Assembly (NCBI GenBank): GCA_964195995.1
Contig: CAXMQS010000027.1
Span: 1 to 51,060 of the forward strand
Reading direction: 5' to 3'
Length of the DNA: 51,060 bases
From: CAXMQS01 sp964195995
GTDB lineage: Bacteria; Actinomycetota; Acidimicrobiia; Spongiisociales; JAOTWH01
A model generated the notes under the pieces. The model did not search any database. It saw only the letters and a program-made list of their open reading frames with translations, and was not told the origin of the DNA. A program made the translations under genes and the position numbers. This document shows, piece by piece, positions 50,429-51,060 of the stretch (within the stretch, counting starts at the first letter, position 1; the number at the start of each line of letters is the position of its first letter).

Positions 50429-50436
50429 TAACAAAC

Positions 50437-50552
<116 letters not shown>

Positions 50553-50608
50553 CCTTATGAACCTGTCAATAGTCCTTTGAGGACTCCATAGCGAGCACGA
50601 AGTAAAGG

Positions 50609-51060
<452 letters not shown>

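Noticed and set aside
50248..50436. tRNA gene next to the rRNA operon
   Set aside because: No acceptor-stem pairing, T-loop GGTTCGAATC or CCA-like end found; only the terminator stem.

Overview
The window reads as a high-GC chromosome segment from a deep-branching actinobacterium; class Acidimicrobiia or a near relative is my best guess. The main reason is a gene block matching the Mycobacterium tuberculosis Rv1822-Rv1830 neighbourhood: a CDP-alcohol phosphatidyltransferase, gcvH, a GarA-like FHA protein, a MerR regulator, a DUF151 nuclease and a second MerR regulator. Other pointers are a polyphosphate glucokinase, SARP/BTAD and LacI regulators, a lipoprotein with a long Thr/Pro linker, deazaflavin-type nitroreductase-family proteins and very widespread leaderless gene starts (a TAnnnT -10 element 6-9 bases before the start codon in more than 20 places). 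No phage, transposase, CRISPR array or tRNA was recognised.

Layout. 0-1.2 kb: an L,D-transpeptidase and a probable selenoprotein whose frame crosses a TGA followed by a SECIS-like hairpin. 1.2-8.7 kb: yajQ, a VOC protein, a DUF6941 protein, then the actinobacterial core cluster with a D,D-carboxypeptidase, hpt and a TrkA-type K+ channel interleaved. A DnaA-box palindrome lies before the second MerR gene. 8.7-13.4 kb: a glycine cleavage operon, gcvT-gcvPA-gcvPB, closed by ppgK; gcvH, the fourth component, lies in the preceding cluster. 13.4-20.8 kb: an AI-2E family membrane protein, two DUF885 proteins, yqgE, small unknowns, an internally deleted acetyltransferase remnant and a beta-propeller lipoprotein. 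20.8-24.1 kb: a four-gene NitT/TauT-type ABC importer. 24.1-29 kb: small genes including a frame-broken VOC gene, a TusA-like/DsrE fusion and an LCP protein, plus a strongly structured 0.3-kb stretch containing a 28-codon ORF. 29-32 kb: a GDP-L-fucose cassette (gmd, fcl) between direct repeats of a nitroreductase-family gene. 32-43 kb: rhodanese, pseudouridine catabolism (psuK-psuG) facing a LacI regulator, a glycosyltransferase-like protein, an HhH-GPD protein, a GCS2-type carboxylate-amine ligase, a YbaK-type deacylase, SURF1, a gamma-glutamyltransferase, an SSB-like protein, a nitroreductase and an MBL hydrolase. 43-50 kb: a 1222-residue BTAD/ATPase/TPR regulator, a tiny exported peptide, a LacI regulator, a methyltransferase and an AlkA-like glycosylase. 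50.4 kb to the end: 5S and the 3' part of 23S rRNA on the minus strand.

Working together: the glycine cleavage genes make the complete T/P/H machinery apart from the shared L protein. GarA in relatives controls 2-oxoglutarate and glutamate flux, so its place beside gcvH fits amino-acid and one-carbon regulation. The L,D-transpeptidase, D,D-carboxypeptidase, LCP protein and GDP-fucose genes all concern the cell envelope. Three features look most deserving of follow-up: the selenoprotein, the structured RNA with its hidden micro-ORF, and the DnaA-box palindrome upstream of the ResR-like MerR gene.
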